Positions 8,638-17,482 of a DNA stretch of 64,000 nt are shown here, piece by piece. The translations under genes and the position numbers were made by a program. Origin of the DNA: Candidatus Trichofilum aggregatum (GTDB lineage Bacteria > Chloroflexota > Anaerolineae > Promineifilales > Promineifilaceae); contig JADJUV010000016.1 of NCBI GenBank assembly GCA_016716885.1, positions 1-64,000 of the forward strand. The letters run 5' to 3'. A model generated the notes under the pieces. It did no database searches. It had not been told where the DNA came from and saw nothing but the letters and a program-made list of their open reading frames with translations. How positions within the stretch are numbered: the first letter of the stretch is position 1; each line of letters begins with the position of its first letter.

Positions 8638-9471
8638 ATGAACATTTCCGCTTTACAACGACAGTTTAATCAAATCGGCGCGACTTTGGCGGTTAATGTG
8701 GTTCCGGCTAACAACCGCTTGTTGGGTAGCCGTTTTGCCCAGGCGCGCCCGGACTTTGTGCTCAATGTGCGTCAGATGGATGAAGGCGAATCGTTTACGC
8801 TGACCGTGGGTGAACCGGCTTTGGATCTGATCACCTTTCTGGCGGTGGATGTGCAGCCCCGTGACCGCCATTTGCTCTTGCTGGCAAAACCGTTGGTTAG
8901 CGGCCGCGACAAGGAAAAATTCCTCTGCGGTCACGATGAACGTCACTGGTTTGTGGCCCCCGTCCCGGCCGCGCAAAGCGTGACCAACGTCTTGCAGGCG
9001 AAGGAAGCCCTCAAACCGGCCGGTGTGACTCTGGCGCAACATCGCAGCGGGGTACGCCACAAGGATTGGCACAAGCGTCATAATGCGGGTTTCATCCGCC
9101 AGGGGGAATGGTTTTTCATCCCCGAACCGGCCTTCCGCATGACTGACAACCACCTGATTCTGCGCCACGAGCCGTTGCAGCGTCCCGGCGGGACCCCCCA
9201 TGTGGTTGAGGAACTGTACCGCATCGGTGGGACAGCCGTTTATGTGGCCCCCAAACGCCCCAACGGTCTGACGGAAACGCAGTATCGCCGCCTGTTGGAG
9301 AAGCAACCGGCCGCGGCCGCGTGGCCCTGGCGTGTCATGCGTCGTAACCCCACCGTCTACGCTCGTGGCAAAGTCCGCCACCCCGATCACGCCACCATCA
9401 ACCTGCCCTTCTGGCATCGGGTGTTGATGAGTGGGGAGACGCGGAGTAACAGTGTCGCTTTTTTGGATTGA
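8638..9471 (+). CDS. Conserved protein of unknown function downstream of Ro60
   Basis: I do not recognise this family. The ATG at 8638 follows a ribosome site (ggagag) and gives a 277-residue soluble protein beginning MNISALQRQFNQIGATLAVN. It has no signal peptide or membrane helix. Visible features are LVLAKPLVSG-type strands, a basic, His-rich centre (HRSGVRHKDWHKRH) and the tail GKVRHPDHATINLPFWHRVL. The basic patches would suit nucleic-acid contact, but that is inference. It lies 227 bases after the Ro60 gene in the same direction with no clear terminator between, so it may be an operon partner of the Ro60/Y RNA module. Confidence 0.6.
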   Translation: MNISALQRQFNQIGATLAVNVVPANNRLLGSRFAQARPDFVLNVRQMDEGESFTLTVGEPALDLITFLAVDVQPRDRHLLLLAKPLVSGRDKEKFLCGHDERHWFVAPVPAAQSVTNVLQAKEALKPAGVTLAQHRSGVRHKDWHKRHNAGFIRQGEWFFIPEPAFRMTDNHLILRHEPLQRPGGTPHVVEELYRIGGTAVYVAPKRPNGLTETQYRRLLEKQPAAAAWPWRVMRRNPTVYARGKVRHPDHATINLPFWHRVLMSGETRSNSVAFLD

Positions 9472-9560
9472 GTTTCAGGTTTCAAGTTCCAGGTTTCAGG
9501 TTTCAGGTTTCAGGTTCCATAACACGTTTTGTGAACCTGAAACTTGCTAACTTGGAACCT
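9471..9560. repeat. Inverted repeat of tttcaggtttcaag words
   Basis: The left arm repeats caggtttcaggttt and the right arm reads gaacctgaaacttgc and aacttggaacc, so the whole spacer can form a long imperfect hairpin. Similar gtttcaag words sit in frame inside the membrane protein gene at 53,838-53,880. Confidence 0.75.
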
Positions 9561-9563
9561 AAT

Positions 9564-9636
9564 GGGCCGTAAGCTCAGTGGTGAGAGCAGGCGTCTTATA
9601 AGCGTCAGGTATCAGGTTCGATTCCTGAACGGCCTA
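9564..9636 (+). tRNA. tRNA-Ile(TAT)
   Basis: Acceptor GGGCCGT pairs with ACGGCCT (G-U at the end), discriminator A. D-arm GCTC-AGTGGTGA-GAGC. Anticodon stem GGCGT/GCGTC with two G-U pairs encloses CTTATAA, anticodon TAT, for the AUA codon. T-arm TCAGG-TTCGATT-CCTGA. A TAT anticodon for isoleucine is uncommon in bacteria, which usually use a lysidine-modified CAT tRNA. Confidence 0.82.
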
Positions 9637-9673
9637 TTCATGCCACACGCATCACGCAACACGGAGAAACATC

Positions 9674-10174
9674 ATGGTCGCCGTACTCTTACTCAATGCC
9701 AGCTATGAACCCCTGGCCGTCATTCCCAAACAGCAGGCGCTGTCACTCATGGCTCGCGGCCGCGTCGAAGCTGTCACCGACGAAATGCATCAGGTTGGTG
9801 GTGTAAGTAGGGTATTCACCATTCCCACTGTCCTGCGGTTGCGCCGTTATGTCAATGTGCCCATGAGAGGTGCTCGTTGGAGCCGTCGCGCCATCTTCCA
9901 TCGTGATGGTTATCGCTGTATCTACTGCGGCATGAAGATGGGCGATAAGCGCAAAGGGATGGCTCTGCGACGTGAAGATTTCACCCTGGACCATGTGATA
10001 CCTCGTTCACGTGGGGGTAAAAATAGTTGGGGCAATACAGCCTGTGCCTGCGCCCCCTGCAATCAACGCAAAGGCAACCGTACTCCCCACGAAGCGGGAA
10101 TGTCCATGCTGTGGGAACCCAAAACACCACGCGTAGATTATCTGGTGGCTTCAGGGGAAGTTCCTGAAGCGTGA
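9674..10174 (+). CDS. HNH endonuclease family protein
   Basis: 166-residue HNH protein of the kind common as single genes in Chloroflexota and cyanobacteria. It begins MVAVLLLNASYEPLAVIP, a typical start for this subfamily. The zinc and catalytic part runs from about residue 80: RDGYRCIYCG (first CxxC), LDHVIPRSRGGKNSWGN (HNH core) and CAPCNQRKGNRTP (second CxxC), ending EAGMSMLWEPK. Whether it cuts DNA in defence, repair or mobile-element transfer cannot be told from sequence. It follows tRNA-Ile by 37 bases, a place where mobile genes often sit, but no att-type repeats are visible. Confidence 0.88.
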   Translation: MVAVLLLNASYEPLAVIPKQQALSLMARGRVEAVTDEMHQVGGVSRVFTIPTVLRLRRYVNVPMRGARWSRRAIFHRDGYRCIYCGMKMGDKRKGMALRREDFTLDHVIPRSRGGKNSWGNTACACAPCNQRKGNRTPHEAGMSMLWEPKTPRVDYLVASGEVPEA

Positions 10175-10515
10175 AAATTTTATCTGCAAGTTTAGCTGGG
10201 ACTGTAGTACCACGGAGGGGATGATATTCTCATGGCAAGCTTAAGTTCACGTCATGCAGCGCTTAAAATTACCTTGTATGATGTTAACAAGTTTGGTTGG
10301 GCCGAGGATTAACCTCCTTTTTAAAACTCCCCTAAACTGGCACGAGAGAAACGCGACTGGAACAACCTAACCAAACCCAGGGAAATGCCTCCCCTCCTCA
10401 AATAAAAAGGCACTTTTCCCGAACAATGCTCAAGGTACTCCCCTCCTGGTGCCGCGAGCCAAAGAGTAGCCGCCCTTGTCCCCCCAACAAGGGCGGTTTC
10501 GTTTTTAACGGGTGG
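10175..10515 (+). terminator. Gene-free spacer with an intrinsic terminator at 10470-10505
   Basis: The spacer after the HNH gene holds the terminator hairpin CCGCCCTTGT-ccccccaa-ACAAGGGCGG followed by TTTCGTTTTT. The remaining 290 bases show no gene or clear signal. Confidence 0.8.
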
Positions 10516-11093
10516 TCAGTGATACTGGTCACTTTCTTTGACCCCGACCCCATTGTGTGTACCATTTTCTTCTGAGTGGCCGTAGTAGAGACCATTGACA
10601 AACCCCCAGACCGCGGCCGCGTACACCCGACTCCCCTGGCTTATTCTCTGCCGCATGTTATCCAGACTCTCCATCCGGTACCAATGCTCTTCGGTGGTGA
10701 GTTCGTATAACTCAACCAGCACCCCCCGGTGCTCTTGGGGTGAATGAAGGCGATTTTCTTGCCGCCCGTGCCAATAGTCGGTTCTTCGTTGATCAGTTGG
10801 ATGCCTTTTTCTTTCAGGCGGGCCAATGTGGCATTAATATCTTCCACCTCAAAGCAGATATGGTGAATACCAGGCCCTTTCTTTTGCAGAAATTTTGCCA
10901 CACCACTATCTTCAGTGATCGGCTTCAGCAGTTCGATGTCGCTCTCACCCGCAGGCAAAAAGGCTACATCCACCGCCTGATCTTCGACATGCTCGACATG
11001 GCTTAACTCCAACCCCAACGCCTCAACCCAGAATTTCATAGATTCATCCAGGTCAGGCACAATCACAGCGATATGGCTGATTTTTTTAATCAT
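10516..11093 (-). CDS. mce: Methylmalonyl-CoA epimerase, one frame change
   Basis: Interconverts the (R) and (S) forms of methylmalonyl-CoA in propionate metabolism; small metal enzyme of the vicinal-oxygen-chelate fold. It starts MIKKISHIAVIVPDLDESMK with the first His ligand, followed by EHVEDQAVDVAFLPAG, ELLKP, GPGIHHICFEVEDI and AFIHPKSTGG. The family ending VLVELYE lies in the next frame because one G is missing in the run at 10722-10727. After it come about 60 extra residues (LTTEEHWYRMESLDNMRQR..) not usual for the family; they may be a true extension or read-through into spacer. It lies just upstream of the mutase large subunit with a 66-base gap, so co-transcription is not certain. 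Confidence 0.88.
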
Positions 11094-11113
11094 GTTGGTT
11101 CCTCTTGCTGTAA

Positions 11114-11158
11114 AACGTGGTGCGTGATTCTCACGGCTCTACGCACCACGCACCACAT
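11114..11158. repeat. Inverted repeat of gtggtgcgtg words
   Basis: GTGGTGCGTGATT on the left and ACGCACCACGCACCAC on the right form a hairpin between the epimerase and mutase genes. The same words appear at 1,912-1,934, 3,138-3,158, 5,822-5,835, 5,908-5,920 and 9,643-9,660. Confidence 0.75.
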
Positions 11159-11159
11159 A

Positions 11160-12821
11160 TCAAATCTCTCCACTGGGCTGATACTCTCCCCACACGCTCC
11201 GCAAGCTGTGGCAGATTTCACCCAGGGTTACGTCATTTTCCACGCAGGTGATGAACAGGGGCATGAGGTTGTCGGTGCGGTTCGCGGCCGCGACCAGTTG
11301 CCCTCGCAACGCCGATACCTTCTCATTGTCCCGCCGGGCACGGAGCGCGGCCAACCGTTCCCGTTGGGCCTGCTCAATCGCCGGGTCCACCCGCAACAAC
11401 TCCATCGTCATCTGCTCATTCTTGTCCACAAACTGATTCATCCCCACCACAATGGTCTCTTTGGCCTGCATGGCTTTCTGGAACTGATAGGCCGCTTCCT
11501 GAATTTCTCGTTGCACATAACCGGCCTCGATAGCCGGGAGCATCCCACCCATCTCATCAATGGTTTTGATGTAGGCCAGGGCGCGGCTTTCCAGTTCATC
11601 GGTCAGCGATTCGATGAGGTAGGAGCCAGCCAGGGGGTCAATCGAGTCAGCCACGCCGCTTTCGTAGGCGATGATTTGTTGGGTGCGCAAGGCGATTTGG
11701 GCGGCTTGTTGGCTGGGCAGGGCCAGGGCTTCGTCACGGCTGTTGGTATGCAGGCTTTGGGTTCCGCCCATGACCGCGGCCAACGCCTGCAAGGCCACCC
11801 GCACCACATTATTCTCCGGCTGTTGGGCCGTCAGAGTACTCCCGGCGGTTTGGGTATGGAAGCGCAATTTCCAGCTATCCGGGTTTTTGGCCCCAAAGCG
11901 GTCACGCATGATGCTGGCCCACAAACGGCGGGCGGCCCGGAATTTGGCGATTTCTTCCAAGAAGTTGTTGTGGGCGTTGAAGAAGAAGGATAACTGGCTG
12001 GCAAATTCATCCACGTCCAGCCCGGCCTCGATGGCCGCCTGGACATAGGTGATGCCATCGGCCAGGGTGAAGGCGATCTCCTGGGCGGCGGTGCTGCCTG
12101 CTTCGCGGATGTGGTAGCCGGAGATGGAGATACTGTTCCAGTGGGGAACTTCGCGGCCGCAAAAGGCAAAAATATCCGTGATCAGCCGCATGGAGGGCCG
12201 GGGTGGGAAAATATAGGTTCCGCGGGCAATATACTCCTTCAAAATGTCGTTCTGGATCGTGCCGCGTAATTTGTTGGTAGGCACACCCTGCCGCTTGCCG
12301 ATGGCGATCACCATGGCTAACAAAATGGCGGCAGGCGCATTGATGGTCATGCTGATGCTGACTTTATCTAGCGGAATGCCATCCAGCAAAATCGCCATAT
12401 CGTCCAGCGAAGGAATGCTGACCCCCACTTTGCCTACCTCGCCCAGCACCATAGGGTCGTCAGAGTCATAGCCTATTTGGGTGGGCAGGTCGAAGGCCAC
12501 GGAAAGGCCGGTTTGCCCCTGGCCGAGCAGGAATTTGTAGCGGGCATTGGACTCGGCGGCGGTGGCGAAACCGGCGTATTGGCGCATGGTCCAGAAGCGG
12601 CCGCGATACATAGATGGTTGTACCCCCCGGGTAAACGGGTATTCGCCAGGAAAACCAAGCTTGTCGTCGTAATCGGGATCAGGGTCCGTGGGCAGATAAA
12701 GGCGTTCAACGGGGATGCCGGAACTGGTCTGGAAGGTGGGTTGGCGTTCGGGGTATTTTTGGATAACGGGCTGTAAGGTTTGCGCTTCCCACCGTTTTTT
12801 TTCATCGGTTAAAGGATTCAT
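11160..12821 (-). CDS. Methylmalonyl-CoA mutase, large (catalytic) subunit
   Basis: Catalytic TIM-barrel subunit of the B12-dependent mutase that converts succinyl-CoA and (R)-methylmalonyl-CoA. The chosen ATG at 12821 gives MNPLTDEKKRWEAQTLQP, about 553 residues, the normal length for the archaeal/Chloroflexus-type alpha subunit without the cobalamin-binding domain. Key regions are YPFTRGVQPSMYRGRFWTMRQYAG at the substrate channel (only part quoted), FDLPTQIGYDSDDP, GTIQNDILKEYIARGTYIFP and NSISISGYHIREAG. The cobalamin-binding small subunit (DxHxxG) is not in this window. Two GCGGCCGC copies lie inside. The epimerase is downstream on the same strand. Confidence 0.92.
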   Translation of the reverse strand: MNPLTDEKKRWEAQTLQPVIQKYPERQPTFQTSSGIPVERLYLPTDPDPDYDDKLGFPGEYPFTRGVQPSMYRGRFWTMRQYAGFATAAESNARYKFLLGQGQTGLSVAFDLPTQIGYDSDDPMVLGEVGKVGVSIPSLDDMAILLDGIPLDKVSISMTINAPAAILLAMVIAIGKRQGVPTNKLRGTIQNDILKEYIARGTYIFPPRPSMRLITDIFAFCGREVPHWNSISISGYHIREAGSTAAQEIAFTLADGITYVQAAIEAGLDVDEFASQLSFFFNAHNNFLEEIAKFRAARRLWASIMRDRFGAKNPDSWKLRFHTQTAGSTLTAQQPENNVVRVALQALAAVMGGTQSLHTNSRDEALALPSQQAAQIALRTQQIIAYESGVADSIDPLAGSYLIESLTDELESRALAYIKTIDEMGGMLPAIEAGYVQREIQEAAYQFQKAMQAKETIVVGMNQFVDKNEQMTMELLRVDPAIEQAQRERLAALRARRDNEKVSALRGQLVAAANRTDNLMPLFITCVENDVTLGEICHSLRSVWGEYQPSGEI

Positions 12822-13021
12822 GGGTAACTCGTAGGAACTCAAGTGGATAGGTGTATTCGTGTGTTTATCTACGGGTGGTTGAATAAACCAACACCCCAAT
12901 AGCTTTATACACGAGCAGACTGATTCAGGATAATACGCGGCCGCGATCCTTCACAGTTACAAACGTCATATTTTAGGGGGATAATCCACAGATGGCGAGG
13001 GGGATGGGTGATGGGTGAGGA

Positions 13022-13052
13022 ACAGTTGAGGCACGGAGTCCTCAACTGTTTT
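13022..13052. other. Hairpin between mutase and amidohydrolase genes
   Basis: ACAGTTGAGG-cacggagt-CCTCAACTGT followed on the plus strand by TTTTTC. The T run is on the plus strand, whereas both flanking genes read minus, so a terminator role for them is doubtful. Confidence 0.5.
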
Positions 13053-13054
13053 TC

Positions 13055-14239
13055 TTATCCCAACTGCCCGGTGACAAACCGGCGGGCGGTTTCGGCAAGA
13101 ATAGCCGCGCCCAGAGGCATGACATTTTCGTCAATGTCGAAAATATCGGTGTGGTGGTTACGCATGACCTTATCCGGCGTTTGTGCCCCCAGGAAGAACA
13201 TCGCACCGGGAGCTTTTTGGGTCATGTAGGCAAAATCTTCGGCCCCCATGCCAAACGGCTCATTTTTAATGACAGGTTCCCCCACCAGATCACGTGTCAC
13301 CTGACGCATCCACTCGTTCACCTCGGGGAAATTGACCATCGCTGGGTAGCCTTTGGTCAATTCAAAGCGATATGAGCCGCCCATCATCTCGCTCAGGCGC
13401 AGTGCATTTTCCACTTCAAACCACAGTTTTTCCCGCGTGGGTTGGTCAAAGGAGCGAATTGTGCCTGCCAGATGAACTTCGCCAGGGATAACATTGGTGG
13501 CTGAGCCAGCCTGGATCATACCCAGACTGACAACACAGGGGCTAAGGGGATTGATGCGGCGGGAAGGAATGGCATAAATGTCGGGCAAAATCGAGGCCAG
13601 CATGTGGAGTGGATCACTGCCTTCATGGGGGGCTGCCCCATGACCCCCATCGCCACAAATCCAGGCACTGAAGGAGTCTACGTTAGCCAAACTGGGGCCA
13701 TCACTGAAATGCACTTCGCCGCTGGGCAGGTTGGAAATAACATGCAGGGCAATGACCCGATCCACCCCCACCATCGCGCCATCGTCAATCATGGCGGTGG
13801 CTCCGCTGATACCGTTTTCGTCAAAGGCTTCTTCGGATGGTTGGAAGAGGAAACGCACGCGGCCGCGCCAACCCCCTTCGCTCAAACTTTGTTTCAACAG
13901 GTGGGCCACGCCCAAGAGCATGGCGGTATGGGAATCATGGCCGCAAGCGTGCATAACACCCTTGTTTTGTGAACCATAGGCCAGCCCCGTCTTTTCCATA
14001 ATAGGCAAGGCATCCATATCAGCGCGAATGGCGATCACTGGCCCATCGCCGGTGCCCATCTCCCCTACAACTCCGGTCTTGCCCACCCCCGTCTTGATGG
14101 TAATGCCACCAATCTCCTGCAACGTATCCGCCACAAGGGCCGCCGTTCGCACTTCCTGAAAACCAAGTTCCGGGTGGGCATGAATATCACGGCGCAGGCG
14201 GATCAGTTCATCTTTCAAGGCTTGGGCACGGGCTAACAT
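13055..14239 (-). CDS. M20 family amidohydrolase (N-acyl-amino acid or hippurate type)
   Basis: Metal-dependent cytosolic hydrolase that removes acyl groups from amino acids or related amides. The ATG at 14239 gives MLARAQALKDELIRLRRDIH, followed by the family marks HAHPELGFQE, IRADMDALPI, MHACGHDSHTAMLLG (metal ligands), FLFQPSEE and near the end EPFGMGAEDFAYMTQKAPGAMFFLG. Length near 394 is normal. Earlier in-frame codons run through a low-complexity spacer (tgccactctgcaac) and are unlikely to be used. Exact substrate is unknown; IAA-amino acid hydrolase or carboxypeptidase activities occur in the same family. Confidence 0.9.
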   Translation of the reverse strand: MLARAQALKDELIRLRRDIHAHPELGFQEVRTAALVADTLQEIGGITIKTGVGKTGVVGEMGTGDGPVIAIRADMDALPIMEKTGLAYGSQNKGVMHACGHDSHTAMLLGVAHLLKQSLSEGGWRGRVRFLFQPSEEAFDENGISGATAMIDDGAMVGVDRVIALHVISNLPSGEVHFSDGPSLANVDSFSAWICGDGGHGAAPHEGSDPLHMLASILPDIYAIPSRRINPLSPCVVSLGMIQAGSATNVIPGEVHLAGTIRSFDQPTREKLWFEVENALRLSEMMGGSYRFELTKGYPAMVNFPEVNEWMRQVTRDLVGEPVIKNEPFGMGAEDFAYMTQKAPGAMFFLGAQTPDKVMRNHHTDIFDIDENVMPLGAAILAETARRFVTGQLG

Positions 14240-14344
14240 AGATTTACTCCTAAAGATAAAGGGAGCAGAGTGGCACAGCGGCAAGGTGGCAATGTAAAAT
14301 GGTTTCCTGCAACTCTGCAACCCTGCCACTCTGCAACTCTGCCC

Positions 14345-15987
14345 CTACTGCACAACGGTATAAATCAACGGGCGGCGACCGGTTTCGGTGTACAGGTAAC
14401 GGCTCAACGCTTCTTCAACCCGGGCTTCCAACACTTCGGAACCAGCCTGATAAATGCTCAGGGTACGGGTAACCACTTCTTCCGCGCCCTCGATCAACCC
14501 TTCTGCCTGCTCTTTTTCTAGATTGGCAAAACCACGGGTGATGATACGCGGCCGCGCCCGAACCTTCCCTTTCTCGTCCAGACTCACCGCCACCAAAAAG
14601 AAGCCATTTTCGGCCAGTTTTTCTCGGTCACGCATGACCGGGATATCAATTTCGCCCACACTTTGCCCGGCCACGAATACATAACCACCTGGAAGGCGCT
14701 CACTGATCGTCAGTTTATCTTCGGTAAGCTCCAACACCGTGCCATTTTCCACCACGGCGATATTTTCCGGGGCAATGCCCATCTCCTGGGCAATTTTGCC
14801 ATGCTGAACCAGATGGCGTAACTCCCCATGAATCGGAATGAAGAAGCGCGGCCGCACCAGGTTAATCATCAGCTTCATCTCTTCCCGGCTGGCATGACCC
14901 GACACATGCACCTGGGCTACATGCTCATACACCACATCCGCCCCTGCTTCATTAGCCGGTTGATGATGCGGCTGACAAACTCCTCATTGCCAGGAATTGT
15001 GTGGGCGGAGAGCACCACGGTATCCCCCGGCTGAATGCTCACGTTACGATGACGCCCGTGAGCCAGCCGCCCCATCACCGAAGTCGGCTCCCCTTGTGAG
15101 CCGGTAGCCATAATCGCCACTTGATGGGCCGGATATTTATTTACCTGGTCAATATCAATCAACATGCCTTCGGGGATATCCAGGTAGCCCAGTTTACGGG
15201 CCATTTTGGTGTTTTCGCGCATGGAGCGACCGGTAATGGCGAGTTTGCGGTTATATTTCGCGGCCGCGTTCGCCACCTGCTGAATCCGCGAAATCAACGA
15301 GGCAAATGAAGCCACAATAATGCGCCCCGTTGCCTCCTTAAACAAATCATCAAACGCCTCCGTAATCACCGCCTCCGAAGGCGTCCAACCGGGTTTCTCC
15401 GCATTCGTACTATCCGCTAACAAACACAACACCCCACGCGCCGAAAACTCCGCCAATTTAGCAAAATCCGGGGGCCAACCATCCACTGGTGTATGATCAA
15501 ACTTATAATCCCCCGTATGCACTATCAATCCAACCGGCGTCGTAATGCCAAATCCCACACAGTCAGGAATACTATGCGCCACATGAAACGGCTCCACTAA
15601 AAACGCCCCAATAGCAAACGCATCCCCGGCCTGAACCGTCTTCATTGTCGCCTTAGCCAAAATGCCCGCTTCCTTTAATTTAATCTCAATCAACCCCATC
15701 GTCAGCGGCGTAGCATAAATAGGCGCATCAATCTCCTTCATCAAATGTTCCAACGCCCCAACATGATCTTCATGACCATGTGTAATCAACACCCCCTTCA
15801 CCTTTTCCCGCTTATCCAACAAATACTGATAGTCCGGGATAATCAAATCAATCCCTAACATATCGTTTTCCGGAAACATCAAACCGGCATCAATTACCAG
15901 TATCTGATCCTCATATTCAATAACCGTCATGTTCTTGCCAATTTCCCCCAAACCACCCAGAGGAATAATACGCAGTTTCTTATTCAT
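14345..15987 (-). CDS. rnj: Ribonuclease J, one frame change
   Basis: Metallo-beta-lactamase/beta-CASP RNase with 5'-3' exonuclease and endonuclease activity in mRNA turnover and rRNA maturation. The start at 15987 (MNKKLRIIPLGGLGEIGKNM) is standard. Zinc ligands lie in LITHGHEDHVGAL, and other marks are VEPFHVAHSIPD, VHTGDYKFD, LLADSTNAEKPG, IVASFASLISRIQQ and ATGSQGEP. The last third (VVYEHVAQVHVSGHASREEMKL.., with the loop HVSGHAS) is in another frame because one base of the C run at 14941-14944 is missing; the repaired junction is KQGADVVYEHVA. About 547 residues after repair. The sequence from 15,268 to 16,600 is strikingly poor in G and T on the plus strand. Confidence 0.92.
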
Positions 15988-16121
15988 ACAAACTCCATCG
16001 ACAAGCTCGTCGGCCACACACACCAAATACAAAGAAATCCCACTTCGTGTGGAAATAGAATTTCCTACTCAATTGTTGTAACCCAGATTCACCACCTGGG
16101 AAGTGATGCTGTGCACTTTAT

Positions 16122-17012
16122 TTATACGTTCAACAAAGCCCAAACGACCGTGGCAATGAAGACAAATAAAGCACAAAGAAAGAAGGTAAAGGGCCACAGT
16201 GAAGCGCCCGAAGTTTTACCCGAAAAAACAACCCCTGACACTGGTGCCGCCGTATCATTAATACGAATCAATATTACAGAGATATTGTCCCCGCCCCCCC
16301 GCGCATTAGCCAATGCAATGAGCGTACTTGGTGCATCTTCCAGACTATTCCCTTGAATAACCTCAGCCAACTCCTTATCGCGCACATAATTCGTCAGCCC
16401 ATCCGAACAAAGCAACAAAACATCCCCTGCCTCCCCTTGCACCTTAAACACATCCACATCCACTTCATCTTCAGAGCCAAGACTACCCAAAATCACATTT
16501 TTACGTGGATGGTTCTCCGCTTCTTCAGCCGTAATTGCCCCTTCTTCTACTAATTTAGCCACCAGGCTGTGGTCTTTAGTAATCTGTTTAATGGTTCCAT
16601 CGCGGTAATGGTAGCCCCGACTATCACCTACATTAGCAAAGGTTATCTGCTCCCCATCAATGACCACGGCTACCATCGTCGTCGCCATCCGCGACTTACC
16701 ATCGTTCTGTTCTACCATCAAACGGCGCAAATCAGCGTTAGCCGCCTTCATCGCCTTGACCAGCCGCTTGCCCCAATCTCGTTCACCCCTATCGGCCAGA
16801 TAGTGAAAACGCATCCGTTCTGTTGCATGTTCGCTGGCTACTTCCCCGGCATCCATCCCACCTGCGCCATCGGCCAAAACATAGCACCAGCCATTGAGGA
16901 ATGCATCCTCAGCCTGTGTCGGTTCACAAGAAGTAAAATAATCTTCATTGTGATCACGCACCCGTCCGACATCTGTTTTTAGTACAGCCGTAATTGGTGG
17001 ATTGGAAATCAT
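16122..17012 (-). CDS. PP2C-type Ser/Thr protein phosphatase with a C-terminal membrane helix
   Basis: Mn/Mg-dependent phosphatase that likely reverses phosphorylation by the Hanks-type kinases nearby. It starts MISNPPITAVLKTDVGRVRD and shows the PP2C motifs in order: RVRDHNEDYF, VLADGAGGMDAGEVAS, FANVGDSRGYHYRDG, ITKDHSLV, LLLCSDGLTNYV and GGGDNISVILI, so all metal-binding Asp residues are present. After a short linker a single helix (SLWPFTFFLCALFVFIATVV) anchors it at the inner membrane with the catalytic part in the cytosol. It is divergent from the kinase gene at 17483, across a 470-base spacer that holds a repeat element and a promoter. Confidence 0.92.
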   Translation of the reverse strand: MISNPPITAVLKTDVGRVRDHNEDYFTSCEPTQAEDAFLNGWCYVLADGAGGMDAGEVASEHATERMRFHYLADRGERDWGKRLVKAMKAANADLRRLMVEQNDGKSRMATTMVAVVIDGEQITFANVGDSRGYHYRDGTIKQITKDHSLVAKLVEEGAITAEEAENHPRKNVILGSLGSEDEVDVDVFKVQGEAGDVLLLCSDGLTNYVRDKELAEVIQGNSLEDAPSTLIALANARGGGDNISVILIRINDTAAPVSGVVFSGKTSGASLWPFTFFLCALFVFIATVVWALLNV

Positions 17013-17150
17013 AAGCCAATTATACAAGATGTTGCTTTTTCACCCAGAGAAAAACAATTCAGCCCACTTTTCGCCTTCACCAGAAAAATCCCCATCTCAG
17101 GCGCTCCAAACACCCCGTCGCCTCAGTTGCACCCCTGCTGGTGCTTCGGG

Positions 17151-17280
17151 GGACAGTTTACAAGTTTCACCTTTGTGGGCCGGGGGAGGCGTTTGGCTGC
17201 TCAAAACCGGACTCCTGGTATTTCCCATTGGAAGGGTGGATAGGTCTTCCGACTAAACCTGCTGACTTGTAAAACTGTCC
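17151..17280. mobile_element. Non-autonomous inverted-repeat element, family 1 copy A
   Basis: Terminal inverted repeats GGACAGTTTACAAG (17151-17164) and CTTGTAAAACTGTCC (17266-17280), differing by one base. The 130-bp interior has no gene but contains ggtcttccgactaaacc, the reverse complement of a segment (tttagtcggaagaccc) found in the related elements at 42,286 and 52,751. Confidence 0.7.
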
Positions 17281-17388
17281 TAGTGCAAGATTGAGGAGGA
17301 GCACGCCACGGCGAACTGTTTGAGATTTCAACTTTCTTCCGAACAGAGCACTAACCCCCCGGCAGGGAAATCCGCTATTCAACCTGCC

Positions 17389-17418
17389 ATGACAAAATCC
17401 ACATCGTTCCGCTATAAT
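17389..17418 (+). promoter_or_regulatory. Likely sigma-70-type promoter for the kinase-PQQ gene
   Basis: ATGACA (17389-17394), 18-base spacer, TATAAT (17413-17418). It stands 65 bases before the ATG of the kinase gene. Confidence 0.65.
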
Positions 17419-17482
17419 AGAAAATCATCCAGTATTTATCTCCAGTGGCGTTCTCCTTGATTTTATCGAAGGTCATCCTAGC

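Noticed and set aside
9674..10174. Group I/II intron or homing element for the HNH gene
   Set aside because: No intron structure or split host gene around it.
11073..11993. Plus-strand frame of 306 codons
   Set aside because: Shadow of the methylmalonyl-CoA mutase gene on the other strand.
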